64,000 nt of DNA from Sideroxydans sp. (GCA_028710605.1 JAQTTU010000001.1:124001-188000); one strand, 5' to 3'; positions 35,945-45,357 are shown, numbered from the stretch's first letter. The notes: generated by a model not told the origin, from the letters alone. Numbers and translations: made by a program.

Positions 35945-36238
35945 TCATGCGGCCTTGCGCAGCTCTTCCCGGATGGTCTTGCGTACTACTGTTTCCAGGC
36001 TTTCCGACTGCATCGCTTGTTTGAGCGTGTCGTTAATCAGGGTTTGGTAGCCGCGTCCGCCCGCCTTGGCTTTGAAGTAGTCCAGCGTGGCGCTGTCCAG
36101 AAAAATATTGATCCGGCGCTTGGCGGGTAGCACCGCACCACCTGCGCCGCGCTTGCGCAACACCAGTTGCCCGCTGTCAATGTCGGCTTGGGTGATGGGC
36201 GCATCGTCAGCGATTTTTGTAGTAGATTTTTTGCTCAT
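35945..36238 (-). CDS. brnA: BrnA-family antitoxin
   Basis: 97 residues. The C-terminal ribbon-helix-helix part (KRRINIFLDSATLDYFKAKA, then GRGYQTLINDTLKQAM) is typical of BrnA antitoxins that bind the toxin BrnT and repress their own operon. The upstream gene should be brnT, but only its last codons remain (36207-36323), so this is an orphan antitoxin. Confidence 0.85.
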   Translation of the reverse strand: MSKKSTTKIADDAPITQADIDSGQLVLRKRGAGGAVLPAKRRINIFLDSATLDYFKAKAGGRGYQTLINDTLKQAMQSESLETVVRKTIREELRKAA

Positions 36239-36323
36239 TTTTGTCTGCCTTTCGCATGGAAATAATGCGTATCGTTTTATCGGTTTCCGCTGTGGCGATT
36301 ATCACCACCATGCACTTCAGGTG
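36207..36323 (-). pseudogene. brnT: C-terminal remnant of brnT toxin
   Basis: In the frame overlapping the brnA start, codons read CMVVIIATAETDKTIRIISM then RKADKNEQKIYYKNR and stop. This matches the end of BrnT proteins (IRIIS.RKA). The frame closes with a TGA at 36324-36326, and the upstream two thirds of the toxin are missing, replaced by the higA end. Confidence 0.75.
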
Positions 36324-36341
36324 TCAGTGTCGATTTTCTGC

Positions 36342-36743
36342 TTACAAAAACAGTGCTGCCGAAACACCAAATCGTCCTGCCAATTCCTTTGCTTGGCGCG
36401 CATTGAATTCGCGGCGACCTGAGAGCAGTTCAGAGACGACACCTTGGCTTCCTAATTCAGGCAAATCTATTTGGCGTAATCCATCGCGTTGCATCAGATA
36501 GCGCAACGCCTCCGCTCCGGTGGCTGCTTTCGGCATCTTGTCTTTGGCTTCATATTCCGCAATCAGGTCGCCGAGGTAATCGGCCAGACGAGCGAGCGGG
36601 TGTTTCTCATCAGCGCCGCCCGCGTCGATTGCGGCATCGAGCGCTTCAACTAATTGTGCGTACTCTTTGGCGTTGCGCGCCGGTTGTAGCAGAGGCGCGA
36701 CATAGCCCCAATGTTGAATTGCTGTTTTGACTCGTGCGTTCAT
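36342..36743 (-). CDS. higA: HigA-type antitoxin, XRE family
   Basis: 133 residues. The C-terminal helix-turn-helix reads DLPELGSQGVVSELLSGRRE, then FNARQAKELAGRFGVSAALF, as in HigA. The N-terminal part is helical. Its ATG overlaps the higB stop (ATGA). Toxin-first order is usual for higBA. The antitoxin should neutralise HigB and repress the operon. Confidence 0.9.
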   Translation of the reverse strand: MNARVKTAIQHWGYVAPLLQPARNAKEYAQLVEALDAAIDAGGADEKHPLARLADYLGDLIAEYEAKDKMPKAATGAEALRYLMQRDGLRQIDLPELGSQGVVSELLSGRREFNARQAKELAGRFGVSAALFL

Positions 36744-37024
36744 TTCCAATCTCCCTGGTCATACTCTTTGTGTGTCAACACGGCTCTGATGAATAGTCGT
36801 CCTGTGTTGAAGTGGATTGCGGCGATGAGGTGCAGCTTGTTTCCTCCAATATCAAACACGAACATCTCGCCGACTTTATCGGTACCGGGAAAAAGTGCTC
36901 TCAATTCGGAGAATTTGCGCCACTCGGCTTTTTTGCACAAGCGATACCACTGTTCAAGTGCTGTTGCGCATTGAGGATGCGCTTGCTGTGCAGTCACGAT
37001 GCGGCGGTGGGTGATGATGTGCAT
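36740..37024 (-). CDS. higB: HigB-type toxin (mRNA interferase)
   Basis: 94 residues from MHIITHRR. Conserved blocks are LEQWYRLCKKAEWRKFSEL, GNKLHLIAAIHF and FIRAVLTHKEYDQG, typical of HigB toxins that cleave mRNA on the ribosome. An in-frame ATG at 37036 lies inside the dyad operator, so 37024 is preferred. Intact and adjacent to higA, so the pair may be active. Confidence 0.9.
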   Translation of the reverse strand: MHIITHRRIVTAQQAHPQCATALEQWYRLCKKAEWRKFSELRALFPGTDKVGEMFVFDIGGNKLHLIAAIHFNTGRLFIRAVLTHKEYDQGDWK

Positions 37025-37034
37025 GGAGCGCAGC

Positions 37035-37053
37035 ATATCTCAATAGGAGATAT
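37035..37053. promoter_or_regulatory. Dyad operator upstream of higBA
   Basis: Perfect inverted repeat ATATCTC-5 bp-GAGATAT, 10 bp upstream of the higB start. Position and symmetry suit autoregulation by the HigA/HigB complex (inference). Confidence 0.7.
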
Positions 37054-37142
37054 TTGAATGCATCTTCAAATCCAGTCCGTGCTTTTTCAGATTTACAAGG
37101 GTGGGCACGTTTTTGTACCCACGCGTTTAATGATCTTGTGAC

Positions 37143-37306
37143 TATTGATCCGGCCAGATGATGTTTGAACTCGGAAGACCATTACACCCAAACCCCTCCC
37201 AGCCTCCCCTTATCAGGGGAGGAGCAGACTCTGCTCTCCCCCTGATAAGGGGGAGTCGGAGGGGGTTTGGTTCTCATACTTCAAACTTCACTTGGCCGGA
37301 TCAATA
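37143..37306. mobile_element. 164-bp MITE-like element, copy 2, nested
   Basis: Same length, same 14-bp ends (TATTGATCCGGCCA) and almost the same interior as 18964-19127. It lies between two arms of another inverted repeat (ggtgggcacg...acccacgcgt at about 37092-37128; acgcgtgggcac...gtgcctaccc at about 37307-37334). Together these fill most of the 420-bp gene-free stretch, which ends with a half 'GCCTATTGGCGGGC' repeat at 37352-37379. Confidence 0.8.
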
Positions 37307-37444
37307 ACGCGTGGGCACAACCCCGTGCCTACCCTACCTTGTGCCTTGCAAAACACCTATTGACGCGCGTTGCGGGGCAGGCGGATATATCATTCCAAAA
37401 TATCGAGACAAGACATCGCACATTACCCGTGGGATGATGCGCAA

Positions 37445-37954
37445 ATGAAAGCTATTTTCAAAACCGTTTTGCTCGGCCTGTTGCTGCTGAATTTTTCAGC
37501 GGGGCATGCGGAAGAACTTGCGGCAATCAAACAGGAACAGGCCAACAGCGCACCGCACAGTTTCAATCTCTGGATCAACCCCGGCTTGCTCTCGTACCAC
37601 TTCGACCGCGATGCCGGGTTTCGCGATCTCAACAGCGGTTTCGGCGTTCAGTCAGATGTATCCGACCGGCTGACGCTGATGGCGGGCAATTTCATCAACA
37701 GCGACCATGGCCGTTCAAATTACGCGGGGCTGGCCTGGCAACCACTGACTTGGCACGCGCTCAAGATAGGACTTTCCGCCGGCATCCTCGACGGCTACCA
37801 GACCACAAACAACGGCGGAAAATTTCTGGCGGTGCTGCCATGGGTAACCCTGCGCAACGAGCGCATCGGCATCAATTTCACTCTCATTCCTTACCCGCAT
37901 GACCCGCATCATCTGGGAGCCATCTCGGGACAGGTGATTCTGCGCGTCTGGTAG
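37445..37954 (+). CDS. Small outer-membrane beta-barrel-like protein
   Basis: 169 residues. A signal peptide (MKAIFKTVLLGLLLLNFSAG, cut after GHA) precedes a mature part of short amphipathic strands rich in aromatic and polar residues. It ends VILRVW, an aromatic C-terminus as in outer-membrane barrels. SFNLWINPGLLSYHFDRDAG and NYAGLAWQPLTWHALKIGLS recall small single-domain barrels. I assign no enzyme activity. Confidence 0.6.
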   Translation: MKAIFKTVLLGLLLLNFSAGHAEELAAIKQEQANSAPHSFNLWINPGLLSYHFDRDAGFRDLNSGFGVQSDVSDRLTLMAGNFINSDHGRSNYAGLAWQPLTWHALKIGLSAGILDGYQTTNNGGKFLAVLPWVTLRNERIGINFTLIPYPHDPHHLGAISGQVILRVW

Positions 37955-38024
37955 GTTGATGCAGAGCGCCTATTGACGGGCGTTGCGAGCCCTTCGACTC
38001 TCAGGGCGAACGGAATTTTTCAGC

Positions 38025-39116
38025 TTAGACGTTGAACAGGAAGTTCATCACGTCGCCGTCCTGCACCACGTATTCTTTTCCTTCGACGCGCATTTTGCCT
38101 TTTTCCTTTGCGCCAGCTTCGCCGCCGCAGGCGATGAAGTCGGCGAAGGAGATGGTTTGCGCGCGGATGAAGCCTTTTTCGAAATCGGTGTGGATGACTC
38201 CGGCGGCTTGCGGGGCGGTGTCGCCTTTGTGGATGGTCCAGGCGCGCACTTCTTTTACGCCTGCGGTGAAGTAGGTTTGCAGGCCGAGCAGGTCGTAGCC
38301 GGTGCGGATCAGTTTGTTCAGGCCGGGTTCGTCGAGACCGAGGTCGGCGAGGAATTCCAGTTTGTCGGCCTCGTCGAGGTCGGCCAGTTCGGCTTCGATC
38401 TTGGCGCACAGGGCAACGACCGGCGCGCCTTCTTTCGCGGCGTGGGCGCGCAGTTTGTCCAGATGCGGGTTGTTCTCGAAGCCGTCTTCCAGCACGTTGC
38501 CGACGTACATCGCGGGCTTGATGGTGAGCAGGCACAGCGGCTTGATGATGAGCTTTTCGTCATCGCTCAAATTGAAGGTGCGCGCCGGTAGGCCTTGGTT
38601 CAGATGCGGCAACAATTTTTCCAGAATGGCGACCAATTTCTGCGCGTCCTTGTCGCCGGACTTGGCTTTCTTGCCGTCGCGCTGGATGGTGCGTTCCACC
38701 ACGGCGAGGTCGGCCAGCGCCAGTTCGGTGAGGATGACTTCGATGTCGGAAATGGGATCGACCTTGCCCGCCACGTGCACCACGTTCTCGTCGTCAAAGC
38801 AGCGCACCACGTTCACGATCGCATCGGTCTCGCGGATGTTGGCGAGAAACTGGTTGCCCAGGCCTTCGCCTTTGGATGCACCCGCCACCAGCCCTGCGAT
38901 GTCCACAAACTCGACGATGGCCGGTTGCATGCGTTGCGGTTTGACGATCTTCGCCAATTCGTCCATGCGCGGATCGGGCACTTCGACGATGCCGACGTTA
39001 GGCTCGATGGTGCAGAAAGGATAATTTTCCGCCGCAATGCCCGCCTTGGTGAGCGCATTGAACAATGTGGATTTGCCCACGTTGGGGAGGCCGACGATAC
39101 CGCATTTGAGACTCAT
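38025..39116 (-). CDS. ychF: Redox-regulated ATPase YchF (OLA1 type)
   Basis: 363 residues. Obg-family P-loop NTPase: [14 protein letters not shown] at the N-terminus, [20 protein letters not shown], and a C-terminal TGS domain ([20 protein letters not shown]). YchF prefers ATP and associates with ribosomes. It follows pth on the same strand, a conserved neighbourhood. Confidence 0.96.
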   Translation of the reverse strand: MSLKCGIVGLPNVGKSTLFNALTKAGIAAENYPFCTIEPNVGIVEVPDPRMDELAKIVKPQRMQPAIVEFVDIAGLVAGASKGEGLGNQFLANIRETDAIVNVVRCFDDENVVHVAGKVDPISDIEVILTELALADLAVVERTIQRDGKKAKSGDKDAQKLVAILEKLLPHLNQGLPARTFNLSDDEKLIIKPLCLLTIKPAMYVGNVLEDGFENNPHLDKLRAHAAKEGAPVVALCAKIEAELADLDEADKLEFLADLGLDEPGLNKLIRTGYDLLGLQTYFTAGVKEVRAWTIHKGDTAPQAAGVIHTDFEKGFIRAQTISFADFIACGGEAGAKEKGKMRVEGKEYVVQDGDVMNFLFNV

Positions 39117-39143
39117 GGTTTTTCCTTATATTCCGAAATACTT

Positions 39144-39203
39144 GCCCGCAGATTACACAGATTGACGCAGATTTAATCTGGGTGAATCTGCGTAATCTGC
39201 GGG
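39144..39203. repeat. Palindromic repeat, 'CCCGCAGATTACACAG' family
   Basis: 60-bp inverted element between pth and ychF: gcccgcagattacacagatt and aatctgcgtaatctgcggg. Confidence 0.85.
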
Positions 39204-39219
39204 AAAAGGTTTTTGCACT

Positions 39220-39798
39220 TTATGCACTATGCAGCTTCAACATCGCCGCTTCCATTTTTCCTTCGATGATGAGCGGTGCGACATCTTGCGCGCGCTGCAT
39301 CGCTTCTTCGATCAATACCTGCTCTTCCTTGCGCGGCGCGTTCAGCACGTAGTTCACCACTTCGCTGCGTTCGCCCGGATGGCCGACACCGACGCGCAAG
39401 CGCCAGAATTCTTTGGTGCCGAGATGCGCGATGATGTCTTTCAGCCCGTTGTGCCCGCCGTGTCCGCCGCCCAGTTTCAGTTTGGCGCTGCCCGGCGGCA
39501 GGTCGAGTTCATCATGCACCACCAATATCTGGTCCGGCAAGATTTTGTAAAACAACGCCAGCGCGACTACTGATCTGCCGCTCACGTTCATGAAGGTCTG
39601 CGGCTTGAGCAGCTGCACTTCGTGACCGTGCAAATTGGCGCGAGCAACCAGCCCGTGAAATTTGCTCTCGGTTTTAAAATTGAAACTGTGCGAGCGCACC
39701 AGTTCGTCCACCCACCAGAATCCGGCGTTGTGGCGCGTGGCTTCGTATTCCCTGCCGGGATTACCTAAACCAACAATGAGTTTAATCGGTTCGCTCAT
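39220..39798 (-). CDS. pth: Peptidyl-tRNA hydrolase
   Basis: 192 residues. IVGLGNPGREYEATRHNAGF includes the catalytic His; PQTFMNVSG, VVHDELDLPPG and LGGGHGGHNGLKDI follow, as in bacterial Pth. It releases peptides from prematurely dropped peptidyl-tRNA. A strong intrinsic terminator lies directly upstream at the end of rplY, so pth probably needs read-through or its own weak promoter. Confidence 0.96.
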   Translation of the reverse strand: MSEPIKLIVGLGNPGREYEATRHNAGFWWVDELVRSHSFNFKTESKFHGLVARANLHGHEVQLLKPQTFMNVSGRSVVALALFYKILPDQILVVHDELDLPPGSAKLKLGGGHGGHNGLKDIIAHLGTKEFWRLRVGVGHPGERSEVVNYVLNAPRKEEQVLIEEAMQRAQDVAPLIIEGKMEAAMLKLHSA

Positions 39799-39802
39799 AA
39801 TG

Positions 39803-39840
39803 AAAAAACCCGCCATGCAAAATTAGTTCGCATGGCGGGT
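39803..39840 (-). terminator. Rho-independent terminator after rplY
   Basis: An 11-bp perfect stem (ACCCGCCATGC / GCATGGCGGGT) with an 11-base loop is followed on the minus strand by six T. It lies between rplY and pth, five bases from the pth start. Confidence 0.9.
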
Positions 39841-39855
39841 CGTACTGTTTGCAGC

Positions 39856-40512
39856 TTATTTCTTGGCAGCAGCGGCAGGTGCGGCAGCGGCTGTTGATGC
39901 TGCGGAAGCGGCAGCAGCGGCAGCAGCATCGGCGGCAGCTTCCACTGCACCGCGCGGCACTTGCACGACTGCCACGGCATCGGTTGCATGGTGATGGCCG
40001 GCAACTTCAACGCCCTTGGGCAGCTTGACATCGGACACGTGGATGGAATGACCCAGATCCAGATGGGCCAAATCAACCTCGATGGCTGTCGGCAGATCGG
40101 CGGGCAAGCAGGCGATGTCCATTTCGTTCAGCACGTGGCTGATGATGCCGCCGCCGGTCTTCACGCCGGGAGCGATGTCGGCATTGATGAAGTGCAACGG
40201 CACTTTCATGTGGATTTTCTTCTTTGCATCAACGCGCTGGAAGTCGATGTGTTGCACTTGCTGGCGGAACGGGTGCATCTGGAAATCGCGCAACAGCACG
40301 GATTCCTTTTTGCCGTCCAGATCCAGCGTCAGCACGGAAGCGTGGAACGCTTCTTTGCGCAATGCGTAATATACGGTGTTGTGATCGAGTTCGATCATGG
40401 CTGCTTCGCCCGCGCCGTAAACAATGCCGGGAACCAGATTTGCTTTGCGCAGACGGCGGCTCGCACCCGTTCCTTGCGCTTTGCGTGTTTTTGCTGCGAT
40501 TTCGATAGTCAT
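39856..40512 (-). CDS. rplY: 50S ribosomal protein L25/Ctc
   Basis: 218 residues, the long Ctc form. The N-terminal L25 domain ([20 protein letters not shown], then VPGIVYGAG) binds 5S rRNA; the C-terminal TL5-like domain follows. The last about 30 residues are an Ala-rich low-complexity tail ending APAAAAKK, longer than in many relatives. It sits between prs and pth, the usual order. Confidence 0.96.
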   Translation of the reverse strand: MTIEIAAKTRKAQGTGASRRLRKANLVPGIVYGAGEAAMIELDHNTVYYALRKEAFHASVLTLDLDGKKESVLLRDFQMHPFRQQVQHIDFQRVDAKKKIHMKVPLHFINADIAPGVKTGGGIISHVLNEMDIACLPADLPTAIEVDLAHLDLGHSIHVSDVKLPKGVEVAGHHHATDAVAVVQVPRGAVEAAADAAAAAAASAASTAAAAPAAAAKK

Positions 40513-40718
40513 TTTACTTCTCCACTTCTAATGAAGCTCTCCGCGACCAGTGAGCTTCGGGTTGCGCAGTGACCAACATGGCCACCGCAAATTACTAATC
40601 CATTCAGACGTGGCAAGTTGCCACCCCTGTTAATGAAAACTCGCCACGTCTGTCCCTCACCCCAATCCTCTCCCGCATGCGGGCGAGGAGGCGAACGACT
40701 CGCTACGCGAGTATTTCC

Positions 40719-41666
40719 TCAGTCCATAAACAGCGAACTGACCGACTCTTCCGCATTGATGCGGCGCATGGTCTCCGCCAGCAATTCCGCCACGCTCAAC
40801 TGGCGGATGCGCGAGCAGTTGCGCGCTTCTTCGCGCAACGGGATGGTGTCGGTCACCACCAGTTCGTCAATCGCCGATTTTTCCAGACGCTCGATTGCGG
40901 GACCGGACAATACCGGGTGCGTACAGTAAGCGATCACGCGCTCGGCACCTTTTTCCTTCAAGGCATTGGCCGCTTCGCACAGCGTGTTGGCGGTATCCAC
41001 CATGTCGTCCATGATGATGCAAGTGCGCCCGGCCACGTCGCCGATAATGTTCATCACCTTGGCCACGTTAGGCTTGGGACGGCGTTTGTCGATAATCGCC
41101 AGATCGGATTCCAGACGTTTGGCCAGCGCGCGGGCGCGCACTACGCCGCCCACGTCGGGCGACACCACAATCAGATTGTCGTAATGTTTTTTCCACACAT
41201 CGCCCAGCAAAATCGGCGCGGCGTAGATGTTGTCCACCGGAATATCGAAGAAACCCTGAATCTGGTCGGAGTGCAAATCCATGGTCAGCAGGCGATCCAC
41301 ACCTACGCCCACCAGCATGTCGGCCACCACCTTGGCGGTGATCGCCACGCGCGCGGAACGCGGACGGCGATCCTGGCGGGCATAACCGAAATACGGCATG
41401 GCGGCGGTGATACGCCCGGCCGAGGCGCGCTTGAGCGCGTCCACCATCACCATCACTTCCATCAGCGAATCGTTGGTCGGCGCACAGGTGGATTGCAGAA
41501 TGAACACATCCTTGCCGCGCACATGCTCCAGGATCTCGACCATCACTTCGCCGTCGGAAAAGCGGCTGACCGTGGCGCGACCGAGATGGATGTGGAGATG
41601 CTGAGCGACCTTTTCGGCCAGCTTGGGATTGGCACTACCGGTGAAGACCATCATGTCGCCTGACAT
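40719..41666 (-). CDS. prs: Ribose-phosphate pyrophosphokinase
   Basis: 315 residues. Makes PRPP from ribose-5-phosphate and ATP. Family signatures: [58 protein letters not shown] and [13 protein letters not shown] (PRPP loop). The ATG at 41666 with GAGGTGACC upstream is preferred over an in-frame GTG at 41672. A tRNA-Gln gene and ispE lie just upstream on the same strand. Between it and rplY an inverted pair AGACGTGGC/GCCACGTCT (40606-40651) may be a terminator or processing site. Confidence 0.96.
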   Translation of the reverse strand: MSGDMMVFTGSANPKLAEKVAQHLHIHLGRATVSRFSDGEVMVEILEHVRGKDVFILQSTCAPTNDSLMEVMVMVDALKRASAGRITAAMPYFGYARQDRRPRSARVAITAKVVADMLVGVGVDRLLTMDLHSDQIQGFFDIPVDNIYAAPILLGDVWKKHYDNLIVVSPDVGGVVRARALAKRLESDLAIIDKRRPKPNVAKVMNIIGDVAGRTCIIMDDMVDTANTLCEAANALKEKGAERVIAYCTHPVLSGPAIERLEKSAIDELVVTDTIPLREEARNCSRIRQLSVAELLAETMRRINAEESVSSLFMD

Positions 41667-41722
41667 GGTCACCTCGCTGAGTTGGGACGGACGTGAAGCC
41701 CGTCAGGACTTGATTGAAAAAC

Positions 41723-41797
41723 TGGCTGGGGAGGTAGGGATCGAACCTACGAATGTCGGAATCAAAATCCGATGCCTTACCACTTGGCGACTCCCCA
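41723..41797 (-). tRNA. tRNA-Gln (UUG anticodon)
   Basis: 75 bases. Acceptor arms TGGGGAG/CTCCCCA, anticodon stem TCGGA/TCCGA with loop TTTTGAT (anticodon TTG), T-arm GTAGG-TTCGATC-CCTAC, and encoded 3' GCCA. Lies between ispE and prs, as in many betaproteobacteria. Confidence 0.97.
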
Positions 41798-41804
41798 ATA
41801 AACT

Positions 41805-42659
41805 CTATGCAGCAAAATCCTTTAGCGGGTGTTGTTGCAAACCCCGCGCGACAAATCCGCGCATCGTGGTCGGCAACTGCTGCAATACCGCTCGTGCTTC
41901 CGCTTCCGTGGCAAACCCGGCAAACACGCATGCGCCGGAACCGGTCATCAGCGCGGGCGCGAAACGCGCCAGCCAAGCCAGATGTTCGGCCACTTCGGGG
42001 TACAGCTTGCATGCCACCGCCTGCAAATCGTTCCCAAATTGCCCCGATCTGAAATCTTGCCCTATCGGAAGGGCGCGCATTGTCATCGAAATCGTATTTC
42101 GTGTCAATTCGGGATGGGTGAAAATCTGTGCGGTGGGCACATGTACCGGCGGGGTCAGCACCACATACCACGCATCGGGCAAAGGAAACGCCTGCAACTG
42201 CTCGCCCACGCCCTCGGCAAAGGCGTTGTCGCCGAACACGAATACCGGCACATCCGCGCCCAGCGTCAACCCCAATTGCATCAGGCGTTCGCGCGACAAG
42301 CCCAAATTCCACAGGCGATTCAAGGCCAATAGCGTCGTGGCCGCATCCGAGCTGCCGCCGCCCAGCCCGCCGCCCATCGGGATGCGCTTCTCCAGCTCAA
42401 TATCCACGCCCAGCTTGCAGCCGGTCTCCTGTTGCAGCAACCGCGCGGCGCGCACGCACAAGTCGTGTTCCGGCGGCACGTTTTTCACATCATTAAGACG
42501 GCGCACCTCGCCGTCGTCGCGCAAAGTGAAATGCAGGGTGTCGTTCAGGTCGATAAAACGGAACAGGGTTTGCAGCAAGTGATAACCATCGGCACGGCGA
42601 CCAATAACGTGCAGGAACAGATTGAGCTTGGCGGGGGCGGGACAGGTGAGCGTGCGCAT
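41805..42659 (-). CDS. ispE: 4-diphosphocytidyl-2-C-methyl-D-erythritol kinase
   Basis: 284 residues. GHMP kinase of the non-mevalonate isoprenoid pathway: CPAPAKLNLFLHVIGRRADG near the N-terminus, ATP loop PMGGGLGGGSSDAAT (about 91-105), and MTGSGACVFAGF near the C-terminus. dxs of the same pathway lies at the right edge of this window. Confidence 0.96.
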   Translation of the reverse strand: MRTLTCPAPAKLNLFLHVIGRRADGYHLLQTLFRFIDLNDTLHFTLRDDGEVRRLNDVKNVPPEHDLCVRAARLLQQETGCKLGVDIELEKRIPMGGGLGGGSSDAATTLLALNRLWNLGLSRERLMQLGLTLGADVPVFVFGDNAFAEGVGEQLQAFPLPDAWYVVLTPPVHVPTAQIFTHPELTRNTISMTMRALPIGQDFRSGQFGNDLQAVACKLYPEVAEHLAWLARFAPALMTGSGACVFAGFATEAEARAVLQQLPTTMRGFVARGLQQHPLKDFAA

Positions 42660-42681
42660 CTAAAATTAAACCCAAATTCTA

Positions 42682-42796
42682 GCCACAGAGAACACAGAGG
42701 ACACAGAGAAAGAGCGGGAAACTCCAAGCTTGGCTGACTCGCGCAGAGATGGATTGTCGTTGCTGACTTCTCTGTGAGCTCTGTGTTCTCTGTGGC
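42682..42796. repeat. Inverted repeat, 'GCCACAGAGAACACAGAG' family
   Basis: Arms gccacagagaacacagagga and gagctctgtgttctctgtgg around about 70 bp, between lolB and ispE. Confidence 0.8.
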
Positions 42797-42814
42797 AAAT
42801 TTGTTTTTCAAGAT

Positions 42815-43363
42815 TCATTGCACTTCCCATTCATCAATCAGCAACAGCACTTCCATGCCGTCGCGTTTCAGCGTCAAGCGCAGCGGCAGCGCATCTTTGC
42901 CATCCGCCGCATAGCGCAAGTATGTAATCTCCCATCCCTGCTGACGCAACACGCTTACATGGTCGTTCGCATCACGCTCGATTCGGGATTCGCTTTCGGG
43001 AGAAGGTAAAGCAGTGACCCAGTAGCGCAGGCCGGATAGCGGCAATTGCCAGCCCAGCACTTGCTGCATCAGGGTTTGCATATCCTGCGCGGCGTAGTGT
43101 TTGCCGGAAGCTTCCAATGTGGCGTTTTGCGCATCGCGGTGAATGCGCGCCACGGTTTGCCCCAGCGGAGCGAGCAGCAGAATCTCATCTTGCGCCGCGC
43201 CGTGCACCCAGCGCAATCCCGCGCTGTCGCGCTGTCCGTCCTGTTTAAACGAAACGCGACCGTTGAAAGCGAACGGTGCGTCGGCTTGAACAGAACGCTG
43301 CACCGTTACGGGCGCAGTCGCGCAACCAGTCAGCAGCAGAATCAACAGAAGGGAACGATACAT
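42815..43363 (-). CDS. lolB: Outer-membrane lipoprotein LolB
   Basis: 182 residues. Signal peptide with lipobox LLTGC (Cys14). FNGRVSFKQDGQRDSAGLRW, DEILLLAPLGQTVARI, and LSGLRYWVTALPSPES follow. LolB accepts lipoproteins from LolA and inserts them in the outer membrane. Its place beside ispE is the conserved order. Confidence 0.92.
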   Translation of the reverse strand: MYRSLLLILLLTGCATAPVTVQRSVQADAPFAFNGRVSFKQDGQRDSAGLRWVHGAAQDEILLLAPLGQTVARIHRDAQNATLEASGKHYAAQDMQTLMQQVLGWQLPLSGLRYWVTALPSPESESRIERDANDHVSVLRQQGWEITYLRYAADGKDALPLRLTLKRDGMEVLLLIDEWEVQ

Positions 43364-43382
43364 ATCGACCTAAAAAACATTT

Positions 43383-43503
43383 GCCCGCAGATTACGCAGA
43401 TTAACGCAGATTTTCTGGCGGATGTTTTCATCACTACAAAGGTGTGTCGGTTGGCTCAAGATGATCTGTTTTTAATCTGCGTTAATCTGCGTAATCTGCG
43501 GGC
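43383..43503. repeat. Inverted repeat, 'CCCGCAGATTACGCAG' family
   Basis: Arms gcccgcagattacgcagatt and aatctgcgtaatctgcgggc with an unrelated 60-bp middle. Confidence 0.85.
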
Positions 43504-43521
43504 GGAACTGCCTTTTATGAA

Positions 43522-45279
43522 TCAGGGAATGAAACGCTTCATCACCGCATTCAGCGCGTCATTATCCGGGTTGGCCTTGGCGCTATCCGTCCACACTTTG
43601 CGCGCGCCTTCCTGATCGCCCTGCCGCCACATCACCTCGCCCAGATGCGCGGCGATTTCGGGATCGGGATTGGCTTTGTAAGCGCGGTTCAGAAATTCCA
43701 GGCTCTTGTCGAGTTTCCCCTGACGGAAATAACCCCAGCCCATGCTGTCGATGATCGCCGCATCGTCCGGCATCATCTTGTAGGCTTTTTCCACCAGCGC
43801 CATCGCTTCCGGGATGCGCACATTGCGTTCCAGCCAGCTATAGCCCAGCGCATTGTAGGCATGCGCATTGTCCGGCTCGACCTTGATCAACTTGCGCGCC
43901 AGTTGCTCGAACGTATCGTGCTTGTTCAGTTTTTCCGCGATGAGCGCGCTCTGGTAAAGCAGCTCGGGCTGATCGGGGAATTTCTCCAACCCGCGCGTCA
44001 ACACTTTGAAGCTTTCCTCGAATTGCTTCGCTTCGCGCAGGAACTGCGATTCGATCATCAGCAATTGCACGCGCTGCGCATCGTCTTTCGGCTCAGCCGC
44101 TTGCAGCGCCTTGCGCGCTTCGTCCAACCGGCCGGACTTGTTGAGCAGATAAGCGATGCGCAAATGCGCCAGAAAATCGTGTTCGCCGCCGCTGATCTGG
44201 CGATAGTGCTGCAACGCGCCCGCGTCATCCTTCTTTGCCTCGCTCAGTTGGCCGAGGTAATAGTGCAGCGTGTTCTCATCCTTGTTTTTGTCGTCGCTCG
44301 CCAAAGCCAGGCGCAACTCCTTGTCGGCCCTGTCCAACTCGCCCATTTGCAGCGAGATCAGCGCGATGGCAAATGCCAGCTCGGGGCTACCCGGACGCTG
44401 TTGCAGCAGTTTGCCGAACTCATCGCGCGCTTCGGCATACTGCTTCTGTTCCAGCAACAGGCGCGCATAGATCAGGCGCACTTCCTTATTTTCGCCGTTT
44501 TTATCCAGATAATTTTTCAGCAACGCGATGCTTTTTTGCGGCTCGTCGCGCATCAGCAATTGCGCTTCCAGCACGACCGCCAGATCCCAATCTGGACGCA
44601 AAGCAACAGCCTGATGCGCCTCGCTCAAAGCCACATCGTTTTTATTGGCGGCTGCCGCCAGTTGCGCCAGAGCCCAGTGCGCTTCCGCCACTTGCGGATA
44701 GGGTTGCACCACCCGGGTGAACCAGTCCAGCGCGGCAGCTTTATCCTGCACACGTCCCAGCAAGCCGTAGATATTCATCAAAGTGCGCCCGACGTTTTCG
44801 GGATCGGATGCCAGCAACTCGGCGGCGCGCGGTTGCGCTTCCTGCAATTTACCCCCGCTCAACAGCAGCGAAACCAGCATCTGTTTGGCCATCGGCGAGC
44901 CCGGCTCCAGCTGTTGCCACAAGTCGAACGCCTCCACCGATTGCTCGTACTGGTGCGCCTCGAAGGAAAGTTGCGCCGCACGCTTGGCCACGCGCGGGTC
45001 GCGCGTGGTTTTCGCCAGATCGAGATAGGCTTGCGCCGCCAGCTCAGACCTGCCGCGTTGCGCCGCAATATCGCCCAGCAGGAACTCGTACAACAAGCGG
45101 TCGGTCAGCGCCACATTGGGCAAATCAAGCTTGGGCGGCTCGATGATTTTTTCCAGATGCTGCTTGTCCGCATTGGCGATCAGATCGGACGAGTCGCCCG
45201 CAGCTCGTTGCGGCGCTTGCGCGCAGGCGGCCAGCAGTGGAAATAGCAACAGAATGGAATGGCGATATGTAAGCTTCAT
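43522..45279 (-). CDS. TPR-repeat lipoprotein upstream of lolB
   Basis: 585 residues from MKLTYRHS. Lipobox LLAAC (Cys19). The rest is built of about twelve TPR-like helical pairs (e.g. AYNALGYSWLERNVRIPEAM and GWGYFRQGKLDKSLEFLNRA). Large TPR lipoproteins in this spot are conserved in betaproteobacteria, but their function is not known. It may act as an outer-membrane or periplasmic scaffold. Confidence 0.85.
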   Translation of the reverse strand: MKLTYRHSILLLFPLLAACAQAPQRAAGDSSDLIANADKQHLEKIIEPPKLDLPNVALTDRLLYEFLLGDIAAQRGRSELAAQAYLDLAKTTRDPRVAKRAAQLSFEAHQYEQSVEAFDLWQQLEPGSPMAKQMLVSLLLSGGKLQEAQPRAAELLASDPENVGRTLMNIYGLLGRVQDKAAALDWFTRVVQPYPQVAEAHWALAQLAAAANKNDVALSEAHQAVALRPDWDLAVVLEAQLLMRDEPQKSIALLKNYLDKNGENKEVRLIYARLLLEQKQYAEARDEFGKLLQQRPGSPELAFAIALISLQMGELDRADKELRLALASDDKNKDENTLHYYLGQLSEAKKDDAGALQHYRQISGGEHDFLAHLRIAYLLNKSGRLDEARKALQAAEPKDDAQRVQLLMIESQFLREAKQFEESFKVLTRGLEKFPDQPELLYQSALIAEKLNKHDTFEQLARKLIKVEPDNAHAYNALGYSWLERNVRIPEAMALVEKAYKMMPDDAAIIDSMGWGYFRQGKLDKSLEFLNRAYKANPDPEIAAHLGEVMWRQGDQEGARKVWTDSAKANPDNDALNAVMKRFIP

Positions 45280-45357
45280 GGTCTTTGGGAATTTTGATGC
45301 GAGCCGACAGTTTAGGTTATATTCGCCGCAACTCAAAACCACACGCGACGACCTGCC

